Source of the DNA: Planctomycetaceae bacterium
Lineage (GTDB): Bacteria > Planctomycetota > Planctomycetia > Pirellulales > UBA1268
Direction: 5' to 3'
NCBI GenBank assembly: GCA_005791575.1
Contig: SXWA01000188.1
Location: forward strand, 1 to 34,838
DNA length: 34,838 bases
Part shown: positions 1 through 7,828 of the stretch, one piece after another
How the letters are laid out: every line of letters begins with the position of its first letter
How positions within the stretch are numbered: position 1 is the first letter of the stretch
The notes under the pieces: generated by a model
Seen by the model: only the letters and a program-made list of their open reading frames with translations
Databases searched by the model: none
What the model was told of the DNA's origin: nothing
Program-made: the position numbers and the translations under genes

Positions 1-5
1 CCCTG

Positions 6-524
6 ATGTCTGCCGACGCCCCCGCCACGCCCAACGACGAGTCCACCGCCGCCCCGAAGGCCAAGGCGACCAAGCCGAAGGCCAAGCCCGCCAAGAAGCC
101 GGTCGCCACGAAGGCCGCCAAGCCCTCGAAGAAGCCAGCCACCAAAAAGGGTGCGTCCGGGGATGTGAACCGCTCCGCCGAGATTCGCAAGGTCGCAAGC
201 GCCATGAAGGCCAAGGGCATCAAGCCGCGGCCGAGCGTGATCGTGGCGGAGTTGAAGGCGAACGGGATCACAGTCACCCCCACGCTCGTCAGCCTCGTCC
301 TCAAGGGGATGGGCTTCCGGCCGCTCAGGAAGCGCAAGAAGAAGGGTGCTGCCGGTGCTGTGGCCGGGGCGCCGAAGGCTGTCGTCGGGAAGAGCGGGGC
401 CAGGGCAGCCGCCGGGGCCGTTTCGATCGACGACCTGCTCGCGGCGAAGAAGGCGGTCGCTATGATGGGTGGGACGGAGCGGGCCCTCGAGGCGATCCAG
501 GCGCTCAGGAGGTTGGAGGGGTGA
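6..524 (+). CDS. Lysine-rich histone-H1-like protein with planctomycete C-terminal domain
   Basis: 172 aa. Residues about 15-50 are a low-complexity Lys/Ala/Pro tract (KPKAK, AKK, KPATKK) like the tail of bacterial histone-H1-like proteins, which bind DNA non-specifically. Residues about 54-112 (from NRSAEIRKV to the KRKKK patch) form a compact domain with the pattern N-x-S-x-x-I-R ... ITVTPTLVS, which I recognise as a recurrent planctomycete module that often follows such tails. A short helix follows (SIDDLLAAKKAVAMMGG to the C-terminus). A nucleoid or DNA-binding role is inferred from charge and layout; no catalytic motif is seen. The ATG lies 5 bases from the window edge, so the ribosome-binding site is not visible and a start further upstream cannot be excluded. 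Confidence 0.8.
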   Translation: MSADAPATPNDESTAAPKAKATKPKAKPAKKPVATKAAKPSKKPATKKGASGDVNRSAEIRKVASAMKAKGIKPRPSVIVAELKANGITVTPTLVSLVLKGMGFRPLRKRKKKGAAGAVAGAPKAVVGKSGARAAAGAVSIDDLLAAKKAVAMMGGTERALEAIQALRRLEG

Positions 525-569
525 CGGTGGCGGTGATTTCAGCGCCGCCGGACAGGTAGGTCGCCCGTT

Positions 570-743
570 TCAGCGGTGGTCGAGTGGATGACCAAGCAAT
601 GCGCGGATCGCAGCGAGCTTCTCCGGCGGCAGCGTGGCCAGTTGCTGGGCGAGTTCCAGGACGGCAAGGGGCAGGGTAGGGGGGGCGTTTTCGAGCCTCC
701 CGACGTCACCTACGTCGGATTTGACGTCGCCTTCACCCTCCAC
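570..743 (-). CDS. Possible small protein or relic C-terminal tail (57 aa)
   Basis: A GTG-initiated frame of 57 codons. Its C-terminal half (LPLAVLELAQQLATLPPEKL onwards) looks like a real amphipathic helix pair, a style I have seen in short planctomycete proteins and in tails of their integrases. The N-terminal part is acidic and low in complexity. No Shine-Dalgarno sequence precedes the GTG, and the frame stays open upstream across the hairpin at 800-838, so either the start is wrong or this is the remnant of a longer gene. Function unknown. It could also be a chance frame in the pdxH leader region. Confidence 0.25.
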   Translation of the reverse strand: MEGEGDVKSDVGDVGRLENAPPTLPLAVLELAQQLATLPPEKLAAIRALLGHPLDHR

Positions 744-799
744 TTCGTGATTTCTCGATGAAAAACCTATTTTTTCGACTCCCCGTGGGGGTAGTTCCG

Positions 800-841
800 A
801 CGGCCGTTTCCTCCGCGACACGCGGGGGAAACGGCCGTTTT
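800..841 (+). terminator. Strong hairpin followed by GTTTT, terminator or attenuator upstream of pdxH
   Basis: Left arm 802-817 (GGCCGTTTCCTCCGCG), a 3-nt loop (ACA) and right arm 821-836 pair over 16 positions with a single T-G wobble, and flanking bases extend the stem. The right arm runs into GTTTT at 837-841, which gives the classic intrinsic-terminator shape on the + strand. No clear + gene ends just upstream (the histone-like gene ends about 275 bases earlier). It may therefore terminate that transcript, or attenuate transcription into pdxH, whose ATG is 79 bases downstream. Confidence 0.5.
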
Positions 842-844
842 CAT

Positions 845-890
845 TGTCTCTGGATTGCACTGTCTCTGGATTGCACTGTCTCTGGACTGG
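845..890. repeat. 16-bp tandem repeat, about 2.9 copies
   Basis: The unit TGTCTCTGGATTGCAC occurs exactly at 845-860 and 861-876, and a third diverging copy runs 877-890. It lies between the hairpin at 800-841 and the pdxH start at 920, so it would be in the pdxH leader if transcription starts upstream. No protein-coding use is evident. Confidence 0.85.
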
Positions 891-919
891 ATCGCCTCGG
901 CGCTTTGGGGACGGCGGCC

Positions 920-1564
920 ATGGAAGCACGGACCACGCACGCCCGCAAGGAATACGAGCAGGGAGCGCTCGACGAGACCACCGTCGCCCCCGATCCGGTC
1001 CGGCAGTTCGCGGCCTGGTACGACGCCGCCGTGGCCGCCGGTGTGACGGAACCAGAGGCGATGACGCTCTCTACCGCCACTCCCGATGGCCGGCCGTCCG
1101 CCCGCGTGGTGCTCCTCCGTGGCTTCGACGCCCGGGGTTTCTGCTTCTTCACCAACTACGAAAGCCGCAAGGGAAGGGAACTGACGGCCAACCCCCATGC
1201 CGCCCTGACCTTCCACTGGGCGACCCTCGAGCGGCAGGTGCGGATCGAAGGACGGGTGGAGCGCACGACCGCCGCCGAGAGCGACGCCTACTTCGCCAGC
1301 CGGCCGAGCACGTCGCGGATCGGCGCGTGGAGTTCACCCCAGAGCGAGGTGATCGCGAACCGGGCGGCACTCGAGGAACTCTTCGCCCGGTTCCGTGCGG
1401 AACACGCCGACGACGCGGCGATTCCCCGGCCTCCGAGCTGGGGCGGTTTCCGCCTCGCGCCCGAGCGGATCGAGTTCTGGCAGGGACGCCCCAGCCGGCT
1501 CCACGACCGCATCCGCTACCGGCTCGGCGCCGACGGCTGGATCCTCGAGCGCCTCGCGCCGTGA
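920..1564 (+). CDS. pdxH: Pyridoxamine 5'-phosphate oxidase
   Basis: 214 aa, close to the 218 aa of E. coli PdxH. The FMN-dependent cytosolic enzyme oxidises pyridoxine or pyridoxamine 5'-phosphate to pyridoxal 5'-phosphate (vitamin B6 synthesis and salvage). Visible family features in order are the N-terminal RKEYEQGAL segment, the split-barrel FMN site (MTLSTATPDGRPSARVVLLR then FFTNYESRKGRELTANPHAAL), HWATLERQVRIEGRVER, the SRIGAWSSPQS segment, and the C-terminal WGGFRLAPERIEFWQGRPSRLHDR substrate/FMN signature. The frame is open further upstream, but the ATG at 920 gives the family N-terminus; the upstream extension is encoded by the hairpin and tandem repeat and is not protein-like. The ABC ATPase gene follows 89 bases downstream on the same strand. 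Confidence 0.95.
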   Translation: MEARTTHARKEYEQGALDETTVAPDPVRQFAAWYDAAVAAGVTEPEAMTLSTATPDGRPSARVVLLRGFDARGFCFFTNYESRKGRELTANPHAALTFHWATLERQVRIEGRVERTTAAESDAYFASRPSTSRIGAWSSPQSEVIANRAALEELFARFRAEHADDAAIPRPPSWGGFRLAPERIEFWQGRPSRLHDRIRYRLGADGWILERLAP

Positions 1565-1653
1565 ACGCCACTGCCCGTCACCCTCGTGCGGGCTGACTGC
1601 TGCGGCCCGGCATCCCCTCGTCCGCCCCACCCACAGCTCCGGTCCGAGCACCG

Positions 1654-2373
1654 ATGGCAGTTGCCGGTCCCAGCGAGCCGCCGCTGATCCGCGTCACCGA
1701 CGTGGCCAAGGTCTACGATGTCGGCAGCGTGCGCGTCGAGGCGCTGCGGGGGGTGTCGCTCGCCATCCGGCGGGGGGAATACGTGGCCCTCGTCGGCCCG
1801 TCAGGTTCGGGCAAATCGACCCTCATGAACACGCTCGGCTGCCTCGACCGCCCCACCTCGGGAAGCTATCGCCTCGACGATCGCGAGGTGACGACACTCT
1901 CCAAGGACGAGCGCGCGGCTGTCCGCAACCGCCACCTCGGCTTCGTCTTCCAGAACTTCAACCTTCTCGCCCGGACGACGGCGCTGGAGAACGTCGAGTT
2001 GCCGATGATCTACGCCCGGGGGGTGCCGGCCCGTGAACGCCGCAGCCGCGCCCGCGCCGCCCTCGAGAGCGTCGGCCTCGGCGACCGGCTCGACCACCAC
2101 CCGGCACAGCTCTCCGGTGGACAGCAGCAGCGTGTCGCGATCGCCCGGGCGCTCGTCAACGGCCCGTCAATCCTCATGGGCGACGAGCCCACCGGCAACC
2201 TCGACAGCCGTACGGGGCAGGACGTGATCGACCTCTTCCGCCGCCTCAACCGCGACCAGGGGCTGACCGTGATCATCGTCACCCATGATCACGGCGTCGC
2301 GGCCGCTGCCGACCGGATCATCACCCTGCGCGACGGCCTGATCGTCTCCGACACGCCGGCCGGTCACTCATAG
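1654..2373 (+). CDS. ABC transporter ATPase, MacB/LolD type
   Basis: 239 aa nucleotide-binding subunit. Walker A is GPSGSGKST (residues 48-56), the Q-loop glutamine is Q100, the ABC signature is LSGGQQQ (153-159), Walker B is ILMGDEP (173-179), and the switch histidine is in VTHD (about 211). The class is that of MacB/LolD ATPases, which power FtsX-type permeases that extrude substrates or lipoproteins rather than import solutes. The most likely partner is the MacB-type permease on the opposite strand: the two genes converge and overlap by 10 bases (2364-2373), so they cannot share an mRNA. An ATPase of a different transporter is possible, but no other permease is close by. Confidence 0.93.
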   Translation: MAVAGPSEPPLIRVTDVAKVYDVGSVRVEALRGVSLAIRRGEYVALVGPSGSGKSTLMNTLGCLDRPTSGSYRLDDREVTTLSKDERAAVRNRHLGFVFQNFNLLARTTALENVELPMIYARGVPARERRSRARAALESVGLGDRLDHHPAQLSGGQQQRVAIARALVNGPSILMGDEPTGNLDSRTGQDVIDLFRRLNRDQGLTVIIVTHDHGVAAAADRIITLRDGLIVSDTPAGHS

Positions 2374-3596
2374 CGCAGCGCCTCGATCGGGTCGAGCCGT
2401 GCGGCGCGGCGGGCGGGATACCAGCCGAAGAACACCCCCACCGCGGCGGCGAAGCCGATGGCGGCGATCCCGGCGGGTACCGACACCACGATCGGCCAGT
2501 CGGCCCCGGAAGAGTAGGCGTTGATGAGGAGCGTGAGGCCGGCCGCCCCGGCCACACCGAGCGCGAACCCGACCGCGCCGCCGATCGCCGCCAGGAGCAC
2601 CGCCTCGACGAGGAACTGGCGGAGGATGTCGCCACCGGTGGCCCCGAGCGCCATCCGCAGGCCGATCTCCCGCGTCCGCTCGGTGACGCTCACGAGCATG
2701 ATGTTCATGATCCCCACGCCGCCGACGAGGAGCGAGATCCCGGCGATCGAGGCGAGCATCGCCGTCATCACGCCGGTGACCACGCCAAGGGCCTTGGCGA
2801 TCTCGGTCGTGTTCTGAACCTGGAAGTCGGCCATCTGTCCGGGGGCGATGCGGTGCCGGTCGGCGAGCAGATGGCGGATCTCGCGCTCCGCCACGTGCAT
2901 CGAGTCGACCGACCGCGCCGACACGAGGATCGCATGCACCCCCTTGAAGCCGGTGCCGACCAGCCGCTTGCGGGCCGTCGAATAGGGCATGAGGAGGATG
3001 TCGTCCTGGTCGTCGCCGACGATGTTGGCCCCTTTCCTCTCCATCACGCCGATGACACGGAAGGGGATGTTGCGGATGCGGACCACGGCGCCGACCGGGT
3101 CGGCGGTCTGGAAGAGACGGGCGGCGACGGTGTGGCCGAGGACACACACCTTCTCCGCCCCGGCGACATCACGCTCGCTGAAGAACCCGCCGCGTTGCAC
3201 CTGCCAGCTGCGGACGGTGGGGTAGTCGACGCCGACTCCGAACATCTCCTTCGGGCTCCAATTGGTGCCGCCGTGGATCGCCTGCCCGAGTGCGGCGACC
3301 AGCGGCGTCGTCGCCAGCACCGCCGGGCACTCGGCGGCGATCGCGTCGACGTCCGCCTGCGAGAGCGTGGGGAGCGGTCCGAGCCGCACCCCGCCGCGCT
3401 CGCCCGTGCCGGGGATAACCACGATCACATTGGTGCCGATCGCCGCGAACTGGCCACGGATCATCTCCGCGGCACTCTGGCCGACCGAGACGAGCGTCGT
3501 CACGGCGGCGATCCCGATGACGACACCGAGGACGGTGAGCCCGGCACGGAGCCGGTTCTTCACCAGGGAGCGGAAGGCGAGTTGGAGGGTGATCAT
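2364..3596 (-). CDS. MacB-type ABC transporter permease (FtsX family)
   Basis: 410 aa, without a fused ATPase. The layout is that of MacB membrane domains: an N-terminal membrane helix (about 18-40, GLTVLGVVIGIAAVTTLVSV), a large periplasmic MacB-PCD-like domain (about 45-285, beginning GTNVIVVIPGTGERGG), then three helices (about 288-310, 335-360 and 370-395) with the coupling motif TREIGLRMALGAT and the standard end DPIEALRYE. It probably works with the MacA-like adaptor encoded 15 bases upstream on the same strand, as a tripartite exporter moving a periplasmic substrate across the outer membrane. The ATPase is encoded on the other strand with overlapping 3' ends. Substrate unknown. Confidence 0.92.
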   Translation of the reverse strand: MITLQLAFRSLVKNRLRAGLTVLGVVIGIAAVTTLVSVGQSAAEMIRGQFAAIGTNVIVVIPGTGERGGVRLGPLPTLSQADVDAIAAECPAVLATTPLVAALGQAIHGGTNWSPKEMFGVGVDYPTVRSWQVQRGGFFSERDVAGAEKVCVLGHTVAARLFQTADPVGAVVRIRNIPFRVIGVMERKGANIVGDDQDDILLMPYSTARKRLVGTGFKGVHAILVSARSVDSMHVAEREIRHLLADRHRIAPGQMADFQVQNTTEIAKALGVVTGVMTAMLASIAGISLLVGGVGIMNIMLVSVTERTREIGLRMALGATGGDILRQFLVEAVLLAAIGGAVGFALGVAGAAGLTLLINAYSSGADWPIVVSVPAGIAAIGFAAAVGVFFGWYPARRAARLDPIEALRYE

Positions 3597-3611
3597 CGCG
3601 GCACCAGGCGG

Positions 3612-4871
3612 TCAGTCGTCGGCGGGGGCGAGGCCGACGACCAGCCGCGTGCCCGGCTCGATCGCACCGGAGACGACCTCGGTGGATCGGTGGTCACCGA
3701 TCCCGGTGACCACCGCGATCGCGCGGAGCAATCCGTCGGGCTCGACCACCCACACATGGCGCCGCCGTCGCTCCCCCTCCGCATCGGCCTTGGCCACGGC
3801 CGAGGGGGCCTCACCCCGCGCTTGATCGTCGGCCTCGAGCGCACGGCCGTCGAGTATCCCCCGGTCGGCGGCACGCACATGGTCGCGGAGGGGATAAAAT
3901 CGCAGGGCGCCGTTGGGCACCTTGACGACCGCGTCACGGCGATCGACCTCGAAGGAAATCTCGGCTGTCATCCCCGGCAGGAGCTTGAGATCCGGATTGG
4001 CGGTCGCGATCACCACGGGATACGTGACGACGTTCTGCGCGGTCGTCGAGGCGAGGCGGATCTGGGCGATCGCTCCCGTGAACACCTCCCCCGGATAGGC
4101 GTCGACCGAGAACTGCACCGGCTTTCCCGACTCCTGGGCGCGGCGGATCCGGCCGATGTCGGCCTCGTCCACGGAGGCGAAGATCCGCATCTCGCGCCGC
4201 AGGTCCGGGGCGATGACGAACAGTTCCGGCGTCTGGAACTGCGCGGCGAGCGTCTGGCCGAGGTCCACCTTCCGCTCGATGACGATCCCGCCCACCGGGG
4301 CGACGATCCGGGTGTAGCCGAGGTTCGTCTCCGACGTCTGGAGATTGGCGTCGGCCTGATCGATCGCCGCCTGCGCCATGACGATCTCGGCCTCGAGCGC
4401 GATGCGCGAGAACCGCTTCTCGTCGAGCACGCTCTCGGAGATCGCCGTCGCGCTGCGTTCGGCGAGGGCCAGCGACCGCTCCTCCTCGCGGCGTGCCTGC
4501 TCGAGCCGGGCCCGGCAGCGATCGAGCTCGGCGCGCCGTGCCGCCAGCGCCGCCCGGTCACGGGCGACGTTGGCCTGGTAGGTCCGCGGATCGATCGTCG
4601 CCAGGGCGTCCCCCTCGTTCACCTCGGCGTTGAAATCGGCGTGGATGCCGACGATCTGCCCGGAGACGAAGGCCCCGACATGCACCGATTGGACCGGCTC
4701 GACCGTGCCGGTCGAGTTGATCACCTCCACCACGTCGCCGCGCTCGGCGAGAAGGGCATCGAATCGCGGCCGATGACGCGCCACCCACCATGCCGACACC
4801 GGCCCCCACGCCGCAGCGCCGATGCCGCCGAGAACACCGAGCACGACCAGACTCTTGAGCAGACCACGCAT
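3612..4871 (-). CDS. MacA-like periplasmic adaptor (HlyD/RND membrane fusion protein)
   Basis: 419 aa. Residues about 3-25 form a signal anchor (LLKSLVVLGVLGGIGAAAW). A biotinyl-lipoyl half-domain follows (STGTVEPVQSVHVGAFVSGQ, then VNEGDALATIDPRTY), then an alpha-helical hairpin rich in Glu/Arg/Ala (about 110-210), the second lipoyl half (GYTRIVAPVGGIVIERKVD), and beta-barrel and membrane-proximal domains. This is the order in MacA-type adaptors, which link a MacB permease to a TolC channel. An Ala/Glu/Arg-rich insert sits near residues 345-375. The frame is open 18 codons upstream, but ATG 4871 starts the hydrophobic anchor immediately. The permease gene follows after 15 bases. The TolC-family gene at 22164 could supply the outer-membrane channel, though that is inference. 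Confidence 0.92.
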   Translation of the reverse strand: MRGLLKSLVVLGVLGGIGAAAWGPVSAWWVARHRPRFDALLAERGDVVEVINSTGTVEPVQSVHVGAFVSGQIVGIHADFNAEVNEGDALATIDPRTYQANVARDRAALAARRAELDRCRARLEQARREEERSLALAERSATAISESVLDEKRFSRIALEAEIVMAQAAIDQADANLQTSETNLGYTRIVAPVGGIVIERKVDLGQTLAAQFQTPELFVIAPDLRREMRIFASVDEADIGRIRRAQESGKPVQFSVDAYPGEVFTGAIAQIRLASTTAQNVVTYPVVIATANPDLKLLPGMTAEISFEVDRRDAVVKVPNGALRFYPLRDHVRAADRGILDGRALEADDQARGEAPSAVAKADAEGERRRRHVWVVEPDGLLRAIAVVTGIGDHRSTEVVSGAIEPGTRLVVGLAPADD

Positions 4872-4959
4872 GAAAACGCACGCGCCAGGGGAGAGGGGCA
4901 GTTCGACGCGGCAATGGCGGCCCACATGGAAGTGCAGCGCCGCGATGCCGTCGTTCGGG

Positions 4960-5115
4960 TCAGTCGCGGTCCATGTCGGGGGTGTGCAGATCGGGGCCCG
5001 TCATGTGCTCCGCCGTTGCCGACGGCTGGGTGAGGACCTTCGCGACGCACCACACGAAGAGGATCGACACCGTCCCCACCGACGCGATCATCACGGCCAG
5101 GCCGGCGGGCTGCAT
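4960..5115 (-). CDS. Small one-helix partner of the NSS transporter (MetS-like), 51 aa
   Basis: A 51-aa protein whose ATG is 19 bases after the stop of the sodium symporter gene on the same strand. Residues 5-29 form one hydrophobic helix (GLAVMIASVGTVSILFVWCV) and the remainder is a short polar, acidic tail rich in Asp, Thr and Pro. In other bacteria, NSS-family transporters are followed by a tiny single-helix subunit (MetS beside MetP in Corynebacterium, needed for methionine/alanine uptake). Position, size and topology match that arrangement; sequence homology was not tested. The adaptor gene starts 88 bases further on, so it may be on a separate transcript. Confidence 0.75.
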   Translation of the reverse strand: MQPAGLAVMIASVGTVSILFVWCVAKVLTQPSATAEHMTGPDLHTPDMDRD

Positions 5116-5134
5116 GGTGTCGCTTCCGGTCGCT

Positions 5135-6859
5135 TCAGGTGGAGGAATCGTCGCGGTAGCGGCGCGAACCGCCGATCGTGGCAGTCAGCCCGACAGCCAT
5201 CACGGCCACGAGGGCGACGCTCAGCCAGGCCACCGGGTCGCCATCGACGAACAGCGCCTTGGTGTACGGGCTGCCGCGCGAAGCGCCGCCGGCGGGATCC
5301 CAACCGAACACGTTCCGGGCGACCCAGAGGCCGAAAATCGTGATCAGGAACGCCGGGCAGACGTAGCGGAACACCGGCTTGAACCAGCCCGGCAGCTGCA
5401 GGGCCGCCCCGGTGTGCAGCTCCCTCCAACCGCGCTCCATGCCGAAAAACCAGCCGAAGAGGATGATCTGGACGGTCGCCAGCACGAAAATCAGGAACGT
5501 CCCCACCCAGAAATCGAGGGTATCGAGGGCCTTGAGGTCCTTGCTGAACCAGGCGACGAAGCCGGTTCCCAGCGCGGTCAGCGTGCCGAGGAGGCCAACC
5601 GAGCCCTTGCGGCTGATCCCCAGTGACTCCTCGAGCAGGGCAATCCCCGGCTGGAGCATCGACAGCGAACTGGTGATCGCGGCGATGAACAGCACGAAGA
5701 AGAAGATCGCCCCGAACAGGCTCCCGGCCGGCATCGAGCTGAAGACCAGCGGCAGCACGTTGAAGCCCAGGCCGAATGTCCCCGCGCCGGCCACCCCGGC
5801 CACCCCGAGGAAGGCGACGGCCGCGGGGAACGTGATCAGCCCGCCGAGGGCGACCTCGCAGAACTCGTTGGTGGCACTGGCGGTGAGCCCCGAGAGCACG
5901 AGATCGTCGCGCGGGCCCATGTAGCTGGCGTAGACGAGGATCACGCCGAAGCCGACCGACAACGAGAAGAAGATCTGTCCCGCGGCCGCGAGCCAGAGGT
6001 TCGGGTCGGCGAGTTGCGCGAGCACGGTCCGCTCGACCACGGTCGCCCCCGGCGTCTGCGCCGCGAGTGCCGTGGCCCGCTCCCGCTGCCGCGTGCGATC
6101 GGCGTCGACCACCTCCGCGAGCACGGCACCGTCGGCCCCGACCACGACGGTCTTGCCCGGATTCCACATGGAGCCGAGCCCCGTCCAGACGTTGCGATCG
6201 GGCTGGGCCGGATCGGGTGTGCCGAGGGTGAGCACCCGGGCGAGCACGAACACGCAGAGGACGATCAGCACCGGCATGCCCACGCGGCAGGCCAATTCGA
6301 TCCCCTTGGAGATCCCGCGGTAGATGAGGACGAGGTTGAGGAGGAACACGACCACCAGCCAGGGCAGCACGGTGTCGAGGCTCGGCCGCAGCGCGGCGCC
6401 GTCGGCCGCGGCGCCGACGAACGAGGTGAAGTATTCCTGCGAGTCGGACACGTCGGCGAAGCGCAGCGACGGATCGACGATCGCCCGGAGAAAACGCACG
6501 GTGTAACCGAGTGTCCACGCCTCGATGACCACGTAATACATGAAGATCACCAGCGGGATCATCGCCCCGAGGACACCGAAGTACTTGCTCGCCCGCCAGG
6601 GGACGAGGCAGTGGAAGGCGCCGGCGGCCGAGTTGTAGCCCCGCTGCCCCGCGTAGCGCCCCATCGCCCACTCGGCCCAGCCGATCGGCAGGCCGATGAT
6701 CAAAAACGAGATGGCGTACGCGATCATGAACGCGCCGCCACCGAACTGGGCCACCTGGCCGGGGAAGCGGATGAAGTTGCCGAGCCCGACGGCGCTCCCC
6801 GCGACGGCGAGGATGACGCCGATCCGGGAACCCCAGGTGTCGCGGGTGCTGCCTTCCAT
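5135..6859 (-). CDS. Sodium-dependent transporter, NSS/SNF family
   Basis: 574 aa. The inner-membrane LeuT-fold symporter family couples sodium entry to uptake of amino acids or related amines. The TM1 signature GSAVGLGNFIRFP (residues 21-33), with its unwound helix at the substrate/Na+ site, is clear. About 11-12 hydrophobic helices follow, including the TM6 region AAAGQIFFSLSVGFGVILVYASYM (291-314) and TM8 with SSLSMLQPG. Between TM5 and TM6 an insert of about 47 residues (about 235-281) separates GSMWNP from LADPNLWL, which are usually near neighbours; it has charged, beta-like sequence and should lie outside the membrane. Substrate cannot be assigned. The ATG at 6859 puts the TM1 motif at the usual distance from the N-terminus. 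Confidence 0.95.
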   Translation of the reverse strand: MEGSTRDTWGSRIGVILAVAGSAVGLGNFIRFPGQVAQFGGGAFMIAYAISFLIIGLPIGWAEWAMGRYAGQRGYNSAAGAFHCLVPWRASKYFGVLGAMIPLVIFMYYVVIEAWTLGYTVRFLRAIVDPSLRFADVSDSQEYFTSFVGAAADGAALRPSLDTVLPWLVVVFLLNLVLIYRGISKGIELACRVGMPVLIVLCVFVLARVLTLGTPDPAQPDRNVWTGLGSMWNPGKTVVVGADGAVLAEVVDADRTRQRERATALAAQTPGATVVERTVLAQLADPNLWLAAAGQIFFSLSVGFGVILVYASYMGPRDDLVLSGLTASATNEFCEVALGGLITFPAAVAFLGVAGVAGAGTFGLGFNVLPLVFSSMPAGSLFGAIFFFVLFIAAITSSLSMLQPGIALLEESLGISRKGSVGLLGTLTALGTGFVAWFSKDLKALDTLDFWVGTFLIFVLATVQIILFGWFFGMERGWRELHTGAALQLPGWFKPVFRYVCPAFLITIFGLWVARNVFGWDPAGGASRGSPYTKALFVDGDPVAWLSVALVAVMAVGLTATIGGSRRYRDDSST

Positions 6860-6921
6860 GGAAGCGGATCGTACTCCGCACGGCCGGCCGGGGGAAACCG
6901 GGCGCGTCGCGGTGCGGTGGC

Positions 6922-6927
6922 TAGAAT
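6922..6927 (+). promoter_or_regulatory. Candidate -10 box (TAGAAT) for the algH gene
   Basis: TAGAAT differs from the -10 consensus TATAAT at one position. It sits in the 184-base divergent gap between the symporter gene and the YqgE/AlgH gene, 117 bases before the latter's ATG. No convincing -35 box is seen. The same hexamer recurs upstream of pyrB (25061). Confidence 0.3.
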
Positions 6928-7043
6928 GATCCGTCGTTCACGGTGCCGTCACGGCCGGAGGCGGCAGACTCCTCCTCCCCCGACGGACACCGCGGGCTGG
7001 GCGGCCCGCCGGGCCGCGCAACGGCCGTGTTGTCGGATCTTCC

Positions 7044-7595
7044 ATGGATTCGCTCTCCGGAACACTCCTGGTCGCCTCTGCGGCGCTCTCCGATCCCAAC
7101 TTCACCCGGACCGTGATCCTCGTTCTCGAGCACGGAACGAACGGCGCCCTGGGGCTCGTCCTCAACCGCCCCGGCCCACGGCACCTGGAGGCGATCTGGG
7201 ACGACGACGCCCATGGCCCGTGCCCGGTCGATCTGCCGGTCATGACCGGCGGCCCGCTCGTGGGGCCGCTGATGGTGCTGCATGCCAATCCGACCCTGGC
7301 CGAGCGCGAGATCGTGCCGGGGGTGTTTTTCGCGATGGGCAAGGGTCCATTGGCCGCGCTCGTAGCCGACGGCAGCGAACCGGTGCGTGTGTTCGCCGGA
7401 TACGCCGGATGGGGTGGCGGCCAACTGGAGGAGGAACTCGAGGAGGGTGCCTGGGTTGTCGCCACGGCCACGAGCCAATTCGTCTTCGGCGACGGCGACA
7501 CCCTGTGGACGAAAGCCAGCCGGCACGTCGCCGACGAGCGACTGGTGACGGCGCTGCGTGTCCGCCACGTGCCCGAAAAGCCCTGGTACAACTGA
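7044..7595 (+). CDS. YqgE/AlgH family (UPF0301) protein
   Basis: 183 aa, the normal length of the family. Characteristic segments are GTLLVASAALSDPNFTRTVI at the N-terminus, HGTNGALGLVLNRP, the MTGGPLVGPLMVLH motif, and VRVFAGYAGWGGGQLEEELEEGAWVV. This is the conserved single-domain fold of E. coli YqgE and Pseudomonas AlgH. Its biochemical role is not settled; AlgH was first linked to alginate regulation. It is predicted cytosolic. It stands alone on the + strand, divergent from the symporter gene, with a candidate -10 box 117 bases upstream. Confidence 0.93.
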   Translation: MDSLSGTLLVASAALSDPNFTRTVILVLEHGTNGALGLVLNRPGPRHLEAIWDDDAHGPCPVDLPVMTGGPLVGPLMVLHANPTLAEREIVPGVFFAMGKGPLAALVADGSEPVRVFAGYAGWGGGQLEEELEEGAWVVATATSQFVFGDGDTLWTKASRHVADERLVTALRVRHVPEKPWYN

Positions 7596-7828
7596 CGTGA
7601 CCGGCCCACCCCTGATATTCAACGGCGCTTCCCATGCCCCGCGCGCCCGCGGACCGTGCGCTCCGTCGCGACCCCGTGATGCGCGGCGACCACGATCTGG
7701 CAGCGTCGTCGCCCTTGATCCGGGCCGGCGGCCCCCTGAACGGCAAGCTGCGGCGACAGGGGAGGGAGGGCGACGTCATGGCCCGACCGCCTGGCCAACC
7801 CGCCCCTGTCCCCGGCGGCCGCTCCCGC

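Noticed and set aside
2853-5033. Long open frame (about 726 codons) on the + strand opposite the MacB-type permease, MacA-like adaptor and small symporter-partner genes
   Set aside because: Composition is Arg/Asp/Gly/His-rich with no domain pattern, as expected for the antisense of GC-rich genes; the minus-strand frames match known families.
5091-6881. Frame of about 596 codons on the minus strand overlapping the NSS transporter
   Set aside because: It is an out-of-register copy of the transporter gene, Arg-rich with no hydrophobic helices.
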